Positions 34,401 to 52,652 of a stretch of 64,000 nt of DNA are shown here, in pieces; position 1 is the stretch's first letter, and each line of letters begins with the position of its first letter. Below the pieces are notes generated by a model. The model did not search any database. It saw only the letters and a program-made list of their open reading frames with translations, and was not told the origin of the DNA. A program made the translations under genes and the position numbers. This DNA comes from Mugil cephalus (taxonomy: Eukaryota > Chordata > Actinopteri > Mugiliformes > Mugilidae). Location: positions 12,182,175 through 12,246,174 of the forward strand of contig NC_061789.1 of the NCBI RefSeq assembly GCF_022458985.1. Reading direction: 5' to 3'.

Positions 34401-36760
34401 TATGTGTCAAATCCTCATTCCGTGTCACTTTTACATTTAAGTTTATAGAATGTGACAGATGTTAGCCATAAAATGAGAAAAAATAAAACAATTTAAAAAG
34501 CAACAAATAGATCAAACAATATACAAATACAAACACAAATACAATTCTGACTTTATGAGATGTACCAACGTGTGAGAAGTTTAACATTTTGAGTATATGG
34601 ACAAATAAAGTATATACATAAATACATCTGTACAATAGCATCATGTTTTTCTTTTTTTATGTCATGATCACAACTATTTTAACCCAGGGCACAAACTATT
34701 TTGTAGAACAAATTAATTAATTTGCTTCTGTAAATCTTGAGCTATTTCTGGAGTTCCACATGGAAACATCCTGGGGCCACTGATGTTTTTATGAAACCTC
34801 AATAAGATTCAAAGTCATAGTTGAACATCTTATTTTTCTTGTTCGTCAGACTATGGGTGATAGAATGACAAAGGTGACAGTTTCTCTGTGAACTGATTTC
34901 ATCTCGATCCTGAAGTAGCACTTCATATCTTTCCTTAAGCACTTCGCTTGTTCTGTTTATTTTTATGTTGTTTTTTTGCCTGTTCTTTCAGACAATGTGT
35001 TTGGCTGTCATCTGGACACACTCTGCCACAGAGAAAACACCACCATTCCCAAATTTATTGAGAAGTGCATCAGAACAGTGGAGAGGAGAGGTAAACACAC
35101 AAACATTTCTTCTAACAGTGTTTAAGGAAAGCAGCTCACACAAATCTGGCTATCTTAATGGAGGGACATACATTGAACATTGTCCTGTAGTACATTTCAC
35201 AGTTTTTGTTATGATTATTTACTGTATATTTTGCAGCAGCACAAATATTCTGTAAACCTGCTAGCTGAGCTGAATTTTTACAGGTTCTTAGATCCAAGGC
35301 AGGATAAGGTTTATCGTGTACATGTATTACAAATTAGCAAATGTTATGACTCATACTTGAACATGAATGTTTCTTTGGTTCAGGTCTGGATGTTGATGGG
35401 ATCTATAGAGTGAGCGGAAACCTGGCTGTGATACAGAAACTGCGACACAAAGCTGATCATGGTACGATTCAGTCCATAATACGCAACTATCAGCTGCTTT
35501 TCCTCTCTTCTTCGGAGATGCATTGTAAAGCACTAAAACTCTTGTCATCTGTGTATTTTAACGTATGCAGATGATACTACACTTATTGATGTAATTACAT
35601 TAAAGATTGAATGCTCCAGGAGATAGCTGATTTCAATGTTTTATCTGTATTTATGTATATTTTTATCTGTCTTTGGTCCCTGCAGAGGAGCACTTGGACC
35701 TGGAGGATGGACAGTGGGAGGAGATCCATGTGATCACTGGAGCTCTGAAGCTTTTCCTGCGGGAGCTTCCAGAACCGCTGTTTCCATTCAGCTGCTTTGA
35801 GAAGTTCATCGCTGCCATCCGTGAGTACTAAAAATGACACTAATACTCAACCTGCAAAATGTGGCTCAGATGTTTAAACCACCAAGAATGAAAACATTAA
35901 AATCACACTAGGTTTTAGTTTTCTTTCAACCTTTAACTTGGTTTGGTAAAATGCTTTGGTAGCAGTCTTTTGTAATGTTGCTGTTGATGTACAACACGAG
36001 AAAAAATGGTCATTATGAGCTAAGACACCTTGTTAGTGTGTTAAAGGAGCTCTTTGTGTTTATGTCTATGCAGAAGTCCCAGACTACAACCTGAGAGTGT
36101 CCTACATGAAGGATCTGGTTCAAGGTCTGCCTCTGCCAAACCATGACACCATGGAGCTGCTGTTTAAACACCTGCGCAAGTGAGTTCAGTTTAAGCTTCC
36201 TATAGCCAGCAAGGGGGAGCTGTGGCCTTGTGGTTGGAGACCAGAAGGTCTCAAGCTCACATACCCCATGTCCATGCCTGATGTAACTTGTAACTTGATG
36301 TAACCCAACGTGAACAAGACACTTCGCACCCCACTGCTAAACACTGCTGTGTGAATGGCCTGGTTAAATAAAGAAATAGATAAAGACATAAAACAAATGT
36401 AGTACTTATTAATAAAGGCAAGTGTGGTACATTGATTTGTTTTATTGCAGAAGGCATGCGATGCATTCGAGTGCACTTCAGTTATGTTCGTCAGTTAGGG
36501 TCAAAAAACAGCATTCCCATTTTCATCAACTCAAAGTATGGCTCACAGAAACTCTCTTCCTCTCTCTCTCTCTCTCTCTGTCCAGGGTGATAGAGCACAA
36601 AGACTCTAATAGGATGTCGGTTCAGAGTGTCGCCATTGTGTTTGGACCCACGCTGCTTCGCCCCCAGACGGAGTCAGCCAACATGACGATCCACATGGTC
36701 TTCCAGAGCCAGATAGTGGAGCTCATGCTCAATGAGTTCCAGACTGTTTTCTCTAGCTGA
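19421..36760 (+). CDS. arhgap27: Rho GTPase-activating protein 27 (SH3-WW-WW-PH-RhoGAP)
   Basis: A GTPase-activating protein that switches off Rac/Cdc42-type GTPases and in mammals acts in clathrin-mediated endocytosis. Twenty-one coding exons, all GT-AG, with phases that agree and sum to 1010 codons plus stop: 19421-19451, 20622-21595, 26022-26219, 27072-27251, 27338-27493, 28339-28407, 28541-28624, 28737-28814, 28931-29011, 29499-29540, 30817-30884, 31058-31145, 31360-31461, 33310-33408, 33512-33584, 34187-34303, 34992-35090, 35384-35461, 35686-35820, 36074-36179, 36586-36760. Domains: SH3 about residues 17-75 (ALYDY-like EFQYEY, DHWWQVRK, FYIPAKYV); a low-complexity VP and Glu-rich linker in the large exon 2; WW1 about 398-428 and WW2 about 464-494; PH about 640-750; RhoGAP about 813-1005 with the arginine finger in GIYRVSGN (about residue 855) and the LRELPEPLFP motif. 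The 42-bp exon at 29499 is the least certain. Assigned to ARHGAP27 over ARHGAP9/12/15 from domain order and 17q-type neighbours. Confidence 0.9.
19854..20500. mobile_element. Foldback/MITE element with long terminal inverted repeats
   Basis: The left arm (about 19854-20030, starting ggtcattggattttcc) is mirrored by the right arm (about 20230-20500, ending ggaaaatccaatgacc). Matching blocks run in the expected inverse order: aaaaggaca/t, the AAAACAAA tract, cagaaat, gcgcccgtt, ccggaagttg and aaagtaagagcac. The unpaired centre is about 200 bp and has no coding capacity. It lies in arhgap27 intron 1. Superfamily is unassigned. Confidence 0.8.
22628..22690. repeat. (TG)n followed by G-rich tract
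   Basis: About 13 TG units then gtggtggtggtggtggggg and a G8 run, in arhgap27 intron 2. A shorter TG run lies at 22859-22878. The G-rich part has G-quadruplex potential. Confidence 0.85.
26285..26780. repeat. Diverged minisatellite with motif gaaaggagttgaagtggcag
   Basis: Within arhgap27 intron 3 at least six diverged copies of a 20-bp motif recur with irregular spacing (near 26294, 26318, 26392, 26470, 26610 and 26735). The same motif recurs in the interferon gene intron at 50180-50480. Confidence 0.6.
29066..29361. mobile_element. hAT-type MITE with perfect 8-bp target-site duplication
   Basis: The element spans 29074-29353 and begins cagtgactctcaacc, ending ggttgagaatcactg-like (gttgagaatcactg). 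It is flanked on both sides by the exact octamer tactagct (29066-29073 and 29354-29361). An 8-bp duplication with CAGTG/CACTG ends is the hallmark of hAT elements. At about 280 bp with no open frame it is non-autonomous. It sits in arhgap27 intron 9, less than 150 bp before the 42-bp exon. Confidence 0.88.
29373..29430. repeat. (CATT)n degenerate microsatellite
   Basis: Interrupted attc/cattcattcatgcaat repeats directly after the hAT MITE. Confidence 0.85.
31320..31346. repeat. (GAT)n microsatellite
   Basis: About eight GAT triplets immediately before the acceptor of arhgap27 exon 13. The polypyrimidine tract between repeat and exon is only about 13 nt, so repeat length could affect the acceptor context. 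Confidence 0.9.
31670..32692 (-). mobile_element. Tc1-like transposon copy A (intron 13 of arhgap27)
   Basis: About 1 kb, inverted relative to the similar copy at 43868-44824. The right end (element 5' end) reads gctttttgtggtcaggcagtg then TA. Shared blocks include 'ccatccagtgttgcatt' near 31700, 'gtggtcgccggtcacgatcaat' near 32290 and 'tttttaataatgtgttagacag' near 32370. No long frame survives. The left terminal repeat is eroded. Confidence 0.8.
36200..36395 (+). mobile_element. tRNA-derived SINE remnant in arhgap27 intron 20
   Basis: The head gagctgtggccttgtggttgga resembles the A-box region of fish tRNA-derived SINEs (tggcctagtggttagag). The tail ('gacacttcgcaccccactgct...ctgtgtgaatggcc') followed by 'aataaagaaat' fits a SINE 3' end. 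The B box is degenerate. Confidence 0.5.
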
Positions 36761-39190
36761 AGCTCCTCTATAGCCTTCAAGAACCCTTTAAGGAACATCA
36801 TGGAAGCTGCCAACAATCTTCAAAGACCCTCAGAAACTGTGGATGTAACATTTCCTCTTTTCCAGCTTAAGCTTAGTTGGGATTGAACTGGAACCAACTG
36901 GCAACCAGATGATGATAGCTATATCTGAACCAAGTAGAACCTGAGTGGAACCACTGAAACCCTTAACTGGTTCTGAAGACCCTGACATCAGCTTTAATGC
37001 AAAATAACAGAGGGAATATATTTTCTTGGCACCTTAAAAACCACCAAACATCTCAACATGAACAAAAACTCTTCTTCACAAGAAAATGCAAGTTCGGGCA
37101 GATTCAGCGTAGAGTGTAGCAGGTTGGTCACACCACACCCTTTCTAACCACTGTGGCTGAAATGATCCCTGTTGAACTCGAATGAAACCCTCTTGAACCC
37201 TGGATTATTTTTCAAAAGCATCTTCACTTTCATGTACCTGGCACATTAAATTTCCTAAATCCAGTTCCTAATCCAATAATTTCCAGTTTATTCTTGAGGA
37301 TTATAAAACCCGGAACCAAAACAACATCTCCGGGGTTCAAATATGATGAGCTGTGCTGGAGCCAAAGCAGCACCTTCACTTTGTTTTCAAGTCAATACAC
37401 CAAAGAGAACACAGCTACAGGGCATCTCAGTAAAATCCAAACCAAATGTGTGGGAGCTCTCCCAAAGGTTTGGAACCTCAATGTCACTCTTTTCTCCTCT
37501 TGATTTTTCATCTTACACACATGTTTCAGCAACTTTACCGAGCCTTAAATGACCCAAGTTTAAGTGGAGTCACCTTGAACTGATTCTAGGATCTGAAATC
37601 CTTAGACACAGACATGACAAGCTGCAATGAAGCAACAGAACAATCTTTAAACTGCATCCAACTTTACAAAATAAAACTTTAAAACACTCCTCATGACATT
37701 TAGACCTCCACTTCACGCCAGTCTCCAGGATCCTAACTCTGTTCAAGACATGACAAGTCTTGCATCTGGATTCTCAGGAGCTCACACCAAACAGGATTTG
37801 CACATTTTCCATGGAAAGACTTAAGAGAATGAAAGGAAGTATTTGAAATAAACATGGACGCTTACTCACAGCTGGAAAACAAAAAAAAAGACTCACAAAT
37901 GGATACTGATGCCAATCTATCAGCTATTGTCAGTTCACCTGATAGAGGATTGTGTTGTTTAGTTGGGTATATAACACTTACCTTGATCAGAATGGTCAAT
38001 ATGATTTATTACAGTTGCCTATCTTTAATGAAGAAAACCTTCATGACGTGGATTCTCTACAGTCGGTAGGAGAAATCTACCTGCTTAGATCTAACTCCCA
38101 AGTAATGTGTTGGAAAACACAGAAGAAAAAAAAAACAAAAACAGAAACATAGTTAATTTACAGTATTGACCCTGAGCCCATGTTTTATGTATGGTTGAAA
38201 TGAACAAGACCTTCATCTCATTAAACACTGGATCAGACTTCGTATTGGTGACATGATGATGTTGTCAGACATGTACAGAGGTACAGTAACAAGCCACGTG
38301 TTGAAGAAAAGGTATGAATCACTACTTCAGTGGATGGAGATGAAATCAGATCAAAGAGGAACCATCACTTTTATCACCGCAGTTCCACAGTTTGACTACC
38401 AAGAGAAATGAGATTTATTTAGTGTTAAAGACTTTGAACCCTAATAAGATGTAATAGACAGATCAGTGGATCCAGGATGTTTCCCTGAGGAACTCCACAA
38501 CCTACTCTGACAGAGAAAAGGAGATTTACAGAAGTGTTTTAAGGAATTCATTTTACAAGAATATTTTTACAGTATGTTTCCTGCTGTAACAGTGAATTAA
38601 GCATCTGTACAATGCTGTATGTTTTATAGTGTTGAGTTTATACTGTATGCACACAGAACAAAGATAACAGAATAATTTCTGTATATAAGAGGGTATTTTA
38701 CTGTTATTAAAAATAAAACTGACCTTTAAGACTTTGTTCATTTGTTGCACTTTTGTGAAATCACGAAATGAGAACCTATGAAGAAACTGAAGGCATGTCA
38801 GATATGTGAACGATAACTACATCTCATCCGAACCTATTGGAAAAGTTAAGAAGCGAAGACGTAGCAAAAGTTATAGTGGGATACACATTCTGTCAAGGTG
38901 ATTTTTGCCTCTGCCATAGATTGTATCCCAAACATAGAAGAATATGCAGGTTGTCAGCGGGATATTTAACCTGTAATTTACTCCAAAGTTTCTGGAATAC
39001 CTTTTTTCGTCATATATTTAATACACACTATTAAAACTGTATGAAAAAACAAACGTGGAGTTGGAGTTTGGATATGTAGTAAATCTATTATAAATAAACG
39101 GAAAAGGGAGCATGTATTCTGATCACGGTGCTGTCATATGTTTATTTAAACTAAATCTATCCATCTTCACAAAACTAAGCTTTTTTCAGA
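36761..39190. other. 3' UTR and intergenic region after arhgap27
   Basis: Polyadenylation signals on the + strand at 37670-37675, 37847-37852 and 38712-38717 could end arhgap27 transcripts; which is used is unknown. No additional gene, RNA gene or mobile element was recognised. Confidence 0.5.
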
Positions 39191-39229
39191 GAAGCTTCAC
39201 TGCGCATGCTCAGCCCGTCGTCGTGGATA

Positions 39230-40556
39230 CGGTTTGTTGTTTCTTTCTCTCCAAAAGACTAAAAGCACTTGAACACACCTGAATTGAGAGGGACATCGGC
39301 ACGAGGAGCGGATTAACCCCAGGTGAGCTGTTTGAAACACTTACCATGCTAAGCTAACATTAGCTAACAGGAGCTAGCAGGAAATCACAGTAGTCCGCTC
39401 TGCGGAGGTTAGCTGAGAGCTAACTAGCTTTGGAAGAACAGTTGGCTGCGGTCCGTTTTTTTCTGCGCGTCTACTTGTGTATTTACGGGACATGTGCTGG
39501 GAGTATATGTACAGTCAGTGGCTGGGAAAGGCCAAACGCAAAAAAACAAAAACAAAAGTGGTTTGGTGGATTCTGGTTCAGATTATAAAAGTCCCGTTTC
39601 GTTTATAGTTTACCGCAATTGCTGACTTGATTCTTGTTAACAACATCCCTCTCTATTACTGTTCAACGCCAGCCTGAGTTAACAATAACTCACACCTGAG
39701 ACACCTTTTTTTTTTTTTTTACAGTAATTTTTTAACCTAATCTAAATCTTAATCTATATGTTGCTAGAAAAAAAGGTGAAATGTGACAGCACAACTAATG
39801 GCCTGTTAAACAGGCGTTTTACCTGTCTACTCTACCTGTCTTACATCATCAGGTGATGGCGACGTCACAGCGTGATGTCATTGACTTCTCTGCGTTGGAG
39901 AAGGAGCTGCAGGCGGCCGTGGACTCTGAGAGGAGACACGAGCGAGAGAATGAAGCCAAACTGAGAGCCGTGAGCCAGCGGGTGTCCTACGACCAGTTCA
40001 GGTAGGTCCAGGTCATGGAAGGAGCTCCAGGTCAGAGTGTCCCTGAGTCCTGGAGACTGTTTCTAAGGTCTCGAGGGTTTCACTGAACTTCTCTTGGGAG
40101 TTCAAGGCATTTCAGGTGACTGTGAACTAATATATGGTTTAGGGGCCTTTATAGGCTTTTGGTTCAAGATATGTAAAGGATTTTTAGGACATGATCTGGA
40201 AATATCTGAACTCACGATGTTTGAGAGCCTTCTTGGTTTTTTGAATTGCTCTCTGTGACCCTGCTGGTCCTTGATGTGCGTGCGTTTATGTCTTTATTCA
40301 GAGACCTGGTGCTGTCCTGCCACCTGAAGCCTCTGGACAAGAAAGACAAAGACGGGGGTCCACGGAAACAACCCTGGAACCCGGTCGCCCCGAGCAACAA
40401 GTGATGTCTGGTTACCCCGAGCAGCGAGGAACTGTTTGTGTGATGCAATCAATCAGTTTAAATGTTTGTTTTCTTGTTGGTTCTTCAGTTTCATTGGAGA
40501 TGAACAAACCCAGATGTAAAAAAATTAGCACAGTGTCAGTTTTTTCTTAAAATAAA
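39230..40556 (+). CDS. ccdc103: CCDC103-like dynein-attachment factor, N-terminal domain only
   Basis: In other vertebrates this protein anchors outer dynein arms to ciliary axonemes. Coding exons here are 39856-40001 and 40302-40404, giving 82 residues. A likely noncoding first exon ends at 39322 (ccccag|gtgagc). The sequence shows the conserved start [22 protein letters not shown] and [12 protein letters not shown] plus PWNP, which aligns with the N-terminal dynein-attachment domain. Human and zebrafish proteins continue to about 240 residues with an RPAP3-C-like helical domain. Here a stop follows PSNK, a polyadenylation signal lies at 40551-40556, and no coding match to the second domain is visible before abi3. 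Either the gene has shrunk, or a downstream exon is spliced from the gtgatg overlapping the stop and I missed it. The symbol reflects the N-terminal match. Confidence 0.72.
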
Positions 40557-40690
40557 CATAATTAAACAGTACTCTGGTGTATGCTTGTGTCATTGGTGTT
40601 TCTTCACCTGCTTGTACGCCTATTCACATTTCAGCATGTGAGTTGTGAGAGCAGCCGGTAAGATATGATCATACAATTGCACCGCTACTA

Positions 40691-40753
40691 CTCTTCCTTC
40701 CTTCCTTCCTTCCTTCCTTCCTTCCTTCCTTCCTTCCTTCCTTCCTTCCTTCC
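40691..40753. repeat. (TTCC)n microsatellite
   Basis: About fifteen TTCC tetramers between ccdc103 and abi3. Confidence 0.97.
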
Positions 40754-41685
40754 TCCATCTGTTTTGATATTGATGCAGTCTCTCATGTGTAATTCTCACA
40801 CTGACCAGAAGATGGCGCTGAAGACTCACTACTGAGGTTCGTTAACGGTGCAGCAGCTTTAGTTCAACTCAGATAACACGTATCGTCTGGTTTTAATACT
40901 TTTTAATTTAAGTAGTTCTTGATGGACTTTGTTGCGCTGTTAGCTTTCTGGCCGACTTACTGTTTTTAATTATTTTTTTTCTTTCTGGTTGCTAAAGTTT
41001 CGGACATTCTGGCAGAAATAGAAATGACTAAATGCTCTTTATCAAGAGCGTCCTCACGCTGATGTGAAACAGGAAGTGGTGAACACTGAACAGGTTCACA
41101 CACAGAGTTGCAAACACCGGCAAGAGGCTCACTCTGACGTGTCAGTGGATACTAAAACTGAGCGCACCATGAGAGTCCGAAAGCTGTTTATTTTTTTTTG
41201 TGCATGAGACGGTTCCGGTAGTAGAGGTGGGGTGAGTTATCTGTCAGACAGAGAGGATCTTTGCAGCAGGTTGAAGAAACAGAGGAAATTTGGGGCTGCA
41301 GAGTGAAGTGAGAGCCGGAGACTTCATCAGAGCTCTCAACACCCAAACGTTCTTCTTCTGCAGCTTCTGGTAAGTGTTCACAATTTACTTCCTCTACAGT
41401 TTAATCAGCTTATGACTGATTCGCAGTATTAAACTGTGCTGTGTTGATCCTCAGTGTGACATCAGATTTAATGTGGATTAATTTACACTTTCAGTAAAAG
41501 TAAAATCGTATCTTCTGCTTGAGTTGAACTTTGTGGCCACAGTAAAAGAGTTCTGTTAAGTTACACAACGAGAACAAGTTGTCTGGTCTAGTCTAGGTCA
41601 ACTGGTCAGCTCCTCCAGAGGATACTGAAGGTTATTTATTTGGTTATTGATTGATTTTGACTTCAGTGTCAGCTTCAGTAGAAAC

Positions 41686-48844
<7,159 letters not shown>

Positions 48845-49631
48845 GCGGCGCCACGCCCTTGCCTACGTTGCCATGGAGACAGTGTTGAAGAGCTGAACTG
48901 ATCAGACTGATGCTTTGACCCTTCCATTGACAGATTGGTTAAGCCTCCTTTAAATCACTGTAAATTTGTTGATTACATGCACGTTAGTCGTATGACTGAG
49001 GATTTCCTGTTAAAACGAGCCATGTGTTTTCTGTTTTGTGGCTCAGTGAAATACTTTTTTTTTCCGAAGAACTCAATTTTTAATCAGTTTTGTGACTGAT
49101 GATGCTATGGGAATGCTATGAAGTCATCCTGAGCTGTCAGTCAGATTTCTCCTGATGATGAAGAAGAAGTCACCTAAGATTGTTATAATATAGTCATATT
49201 ACACATTACAGTTTCATAATGTCGTGTTAATGTATAGACTGCATTCTGTTTGTGTTAGACACTTTTCTTATCATTCAAATCCAAAATGATGCAAACTCAC
49301 AGATCAAATAAAAGACCCTGCTTACCATTCATTTATCACAAACTTTATGTTTGGGCCTCTGTATTTCTGAAAGCTTTCACACGACCTCATTCGCCCAGTG
49401 CCAACATTGTGTTACCTTCATGTTAGTGAGTGTAAAAGTAAGCAACGTAAGCATAGGACTTAATGCTATTTCAGCACTGAATGAGTCAGGGAGCCAACCT
49501 CAGATCCTTTGAAGAAGTTCAGACTGTTGTGTTTAGTTTAGTTCACATAATTACTAATTACCATTTAAACAATTAAAAAGGCTTTACAAAACAAGGGAAA
49601 TCTGATTCAGATTGTGATCAGCAGGGATGAC

Positions 49632-51111
49632 TTTATTGTGCACGATGAGTTACAATTCAAAGTAAAAAAAATAAATATAAATAACTATAAAAATATAAAT
49701 AATATAAATAAATAAATAGTATAAATAAATAAATAAAAGTAATTAAAACCGGATCAGTGAATAAATAAAAAGACAGAATCAGCAGAAAGACGCTGCATTA
49801 ACACTGCCGTCGGGTTGTTGTAGAGCGCCCCCTCCTGGCTTTGATGGAGGCCACCACAAGATCCAGTTGCTGCAGGTGCAGTTTGGTTTGCTGCCTGAGC
49901 AACTCCCAGGATGCAGCGCTGCCGTCCTGCATACACAAAAATCCAGTCAGTACACACAAAAGTACAGTAATATAGAGTCGTGCAGTTAGTAATACACTAC
50001 TTGTTCTCACCATGCTCTGCAGGGTATTCATTCTCAGTTTCCTGAAGTACCTCCTCAGTTCTCTGTTTACCCTCTGTGTCGACACCTGAGGACAAAAAAA
50101 AACACCTGAGGTTAATTTTCTGTGTTCGTAGTGAAGCCTGGAGGTGAACATATAAAATGAATGGTTCGGGATGGGATGGCACTAAAAGGGGATGAAGTTG
50201 CAGTTCATACAATGGTTCCACTTCATCACTCAGGGCTGAGTTCATTTAAAGCATCAGTGAAAGGGGTTGAAGTGTGAGTCCTGTGAGACCCCAGTAACAC
50301 TTGCAATGTGGGAGGAGTGTTATCACTAAAAGGAGCTGAAGTGGCGGTAGATGTCATAGCTTTAGCACGTTTCAAGTTTCATATGGCCAGTAAAGGCACT
50401 GAAAGGAGTTGATGCGCTCTGAAAATAAGTAGAGTCTAAAATCTCAGTCTCGGCTAAACTAAAAGCACTGAAAACAGTTGTAGTGACTGTCAACTCACGC
50501 AGCTGTTGAGTTCGTCTATCTGTCTGTCGATGCTTATCAAGAAGTGATCGGTCTTGGTGGTGTCCCAGCCAGCGGATGAGATGTTGTCATGGCGGTAGAG
50601 ATCTAAAATGAGCTTCAGAGTGTCTCTGATGAAAACCAGTTTGTGAGACTCTACCTGGAGAGGGGGAGGCAAACAACATTTCAGCCGGTTAAAAGGTGAT
50701 TTTCACACAGGTACAGAACATGAGATGAAAGCAGTGGAAGTGTCAATAGATCAACCAATAGATCAACCAAATAACTGCTTACCTCAGAGTTAGCTGCGCT
50801 GCTGTAGAGTTTGTATGGAAAGGGAACGCGACACTCATCATCAGTGATCGGACCACCCTGAAAGATGAACACTTCATTTAACCACATCATACTTCACTTC
50901 ACCTCACTTCAAGCAGCAGGGTTACACCAACTCTAAAATCATCTCAGACAGCTTGTCCAGTACTGAAGTCTGTACTCACCATGCTCTCAATGAGAGTAAG
51001 AGAGCTGCTGCTCAGTTGATTGTAGAGTCTCAGCCAATCACTGCAGAGTGCAAAGGTGAGGGAGTTGCAGAGGACGTAGAACAGACCCATCTTGGTGAAC
51101 ATGGTGAACAT
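49632..51111 (-). CDS. Type I interferon (fish IFN group I, IFNd-like)
   Basis: A secreted antiviral cytokine acting through CRFB receptors and JAK-STAT. Five exons, four phase-0 introns, as usual for fish type I interferons: 50980-51111, 50783-50857, 50499-50654, 50011-50085, 49798-49926, total 188 residues. Residues 1-22 are a signal peptide (GLFYVLCNSLTFAL) and the mature protein begins CSDWLRLYNQLSSSSLTLIE. Family hallmarks are VPFPYKLYSSA, KLVFIRDTLKLILDLYRHDN, TDHFLISIDRQIDELNSC, RELRRYFRKL and the signature SAASWELLRQQTKLHLQQLDLVV. The Cys23 and NSC cysteines suit the two-cysteine group I. Two extra cysteines (DDECR and the C-terminal residue) are unusual and might form another disulfide. 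The start at 51111 is chosen; ATGs at codons 4 and 8 are alternatives. Neighbours abi3 and rdm1 fit the fish interferon locus on 17q-like chromosomes. The polyadenylation signal is the complement of 49632-49637. The gene looks intact. Confidence 0.93.
49664..49745 (-). promoter_or_regulatory. AU-rich element in interferon 3' UTR
   Basis: On the minus strand (mRNA sense) this stretch reads as overlapping ATTTA pentamers, including several TTATTTATT nonamers, between the stop codon at 49798 and the polyadenylation signal. Such clusters destabilise cytokine mRNAs. The sequence is seen directly; the function is inferred from the family. Confidence 0.75.
50160..50490. repeat. Diverged minisatellite shared with arhgap27 intron 3
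   Basis: Interferon intron 3 carries about five copies of a motif close to cactgaaaggagttgaagtg (near 50180, 50255, 50322, 50397 and 50467), spaced about 70 bp apart. The same motif family fills 26285-26780. Confidence 0.6.
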
Positions 51112-51169
51112 AGTAGAGTTGATGAAGATTCTGAGCTGAGTGTCTGTGTTTCTACCATGCTGTTACTGA

Positions 51170-51235
51170 TCGGAGGTATTTTAACATGAATAGGAAACAG
51201 AAAAGAGGCGGAGTGAAAAGGCAAAATTTCCAAAT
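51170..51235 (-). promoter_or_regulatory. Interferon promoter with ISRE-like and TATA-like elements
   Basis: Upstream of the interferon start codon (higher coordinates) are gaaacagaaa at 51194-51203, matching the ISRE core GAAANNGAAA, and tgaaaaggcaaaat at about 51214-51227, an IRF-type double half-site. A TATA-like ttaaaata (complement of 51177-51184) lies between them and the coding sequence, about 65 bp upstream of the ATG. The layout fits an IRF3/7-driven interferon promoter. Confidence 0.6.
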
Positions 51236-51317
51236 TTGTTTCCATTCGCGCTTTCCACACAGTTCGGGCATTCGAACTGTACAAATGGATGGATTTACAG
51301 TTTATTGACTAGAGAGT

Positions 51318-51600
51318 GAGCTCGGGGGTGTCAAAGTCATTTTAGTTTGGGGGGCCACATACAGTTTAATCTCAAAGGGGCCAGACAAGTGACACAAGAA
51401 CAGTAACACAATAGCGTATAAAGAACCTCTAAATAACAACTCCAAATATTTCACTTTGTTTTAGTGCAAAGAAGCACAAGTATATGATGAAAATGTTTAC
51501 ATTTAATTAACGGTAATATGGTGAAATAACTGGACATTTAAGAAAATGAAGAGAAATTCCAGTATAGTATAGTATAGTATAGTATAGTATAGTATAGTAT
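51318..51600. mobile_element. hAT-like MITE remnant
   Basis: Contains the common fish repeat phrase 'gggggtgtcaaagtcattttagtttggggggccacata' and 'ggggccagacaagtgacac', typical of non-autonomous hAT-type elements. The right terminus was not identified; the (AGTAT)n tract overlaps its end. Confidence 0.5.
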
Positions 51601-51735
51601 AGTATAGTATAGTATCTATCTCTTGGCCTGTGAGCTGTAAAAAAATAAATAAATAAAAATAATATATATATATATATAATATTATATATATATATATATA
51701 ATAATAATATATATTATATATATATATATATACGT
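51559..51735. repeat. (AGTAT)n and (AT)n microsatellites
   Basis: About eleven AGTAT pentamers (51561-51615) followed after 45 bp by interrupted AT-dinucleotide runs (51660-51732). Confidence 0.95.
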
Positions 51736-52347
51736 GTTTGAAACCTGTTTATAGAGAGATCAATTTATTAACTACAGTGATTCGTTCATCAATTGCAAAG
51801 CAATTAATTTATTAAATACATTTACAACGATAACTCTTTTTTGATTAATACAAAGTGATCAGGTTATCGGCTCATTGATTACGAAATGAACGGTTCACTG
51901 ATTGAATGACCAGCTTTCGCTCTCTCTTTTCTTCCTGCTCTGAAAGTCCCTTCACTTTCATTCTCCAAACGGCAGAGGGAGTGGCATGGCACAGGCAGCT
52001 TTCTCCACTTCACCGGCCAACCAATGGGCGTGATCATGTGGTTTTACGCACCAATAATACACTAACGGCGGAAAGTCCAAAAGCAAAGACATTCTTTCTA
52101 AAATCCATGGACACTACACATGCACAGGGCTCCGTCGCACCTTTTTTTCCCTGTAGTGCGTTTTATCTGGAATTTGACTGACAGCCTCGTTTTCACTTTC
52201 AAGTTGTTGAAACACTCTATGACGTCGTAGCAGGCTGAACAGCTGGAGGCAACAGGTATTCACTTTTTGTTTGTATTTTCCTTTGTAAGGCTTTTAATTG
52301 TAAAACCCCTTATATTATTTTAATAATATAATAAGCATAACAACATA

Positions 52348-52349
52348 TC

Positions 52350-52402
<53 letters not shown>

Positions 52403-52424
52403 GTTGTTGTTGTTATTATTAGCT
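52348..52424. repeat. (ATT)n / (GTT)n microsatellite
   Basis: About 18 ATT triplets passing into GTT triplets, directly abutting the piggyBac-like MITE at 52425. Confidence 0.95.
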
Positions 52425-52652
52425 TTAACCCTTTCATGTACGATGTCCACTTGAGTGGACCGAAATAAAAATATTTTTTTATCATAATAAATTGGAGTTT
52501 TTTTTGGCAAAGGTGCACATAGTCCACTAAAGTTAATAATTGGTGTAAAAAAAAAACACACAATAATAATTTGTTCTTTTTATACCTAAAGATAAATAAA
52601 AACAAAAAAATCCTGACTGAGCCTTTTTATAATTCGTGCATGAAAGGGTTAA
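52425..52652. mobile_element. piggyBac-like MITE (TTAA-flanked)
   Basis: Begins TTAA-ccctttcatg and ends catgaaaggg-TTAA, giving exact 10-bp terminal inverted repeats starting CCC inside TTAA target duplications, as in piggyBac-type elements. Length is 228 bp with no coding capacity. Confidence 0.8.

Noticed and set aside
39210-39235. Possible RFX X-box (gtcgtcgtggatac) upstream of ccdc103
   Set aside because: Expected for a ciliary gene, but the right half-site departs from the consensus, so it cannot be supported.
52310-52605. Minus-strand frames with poly-Asn or poly-Ile
   Set aside because: Artefact of the (ATT)n microsatellite.
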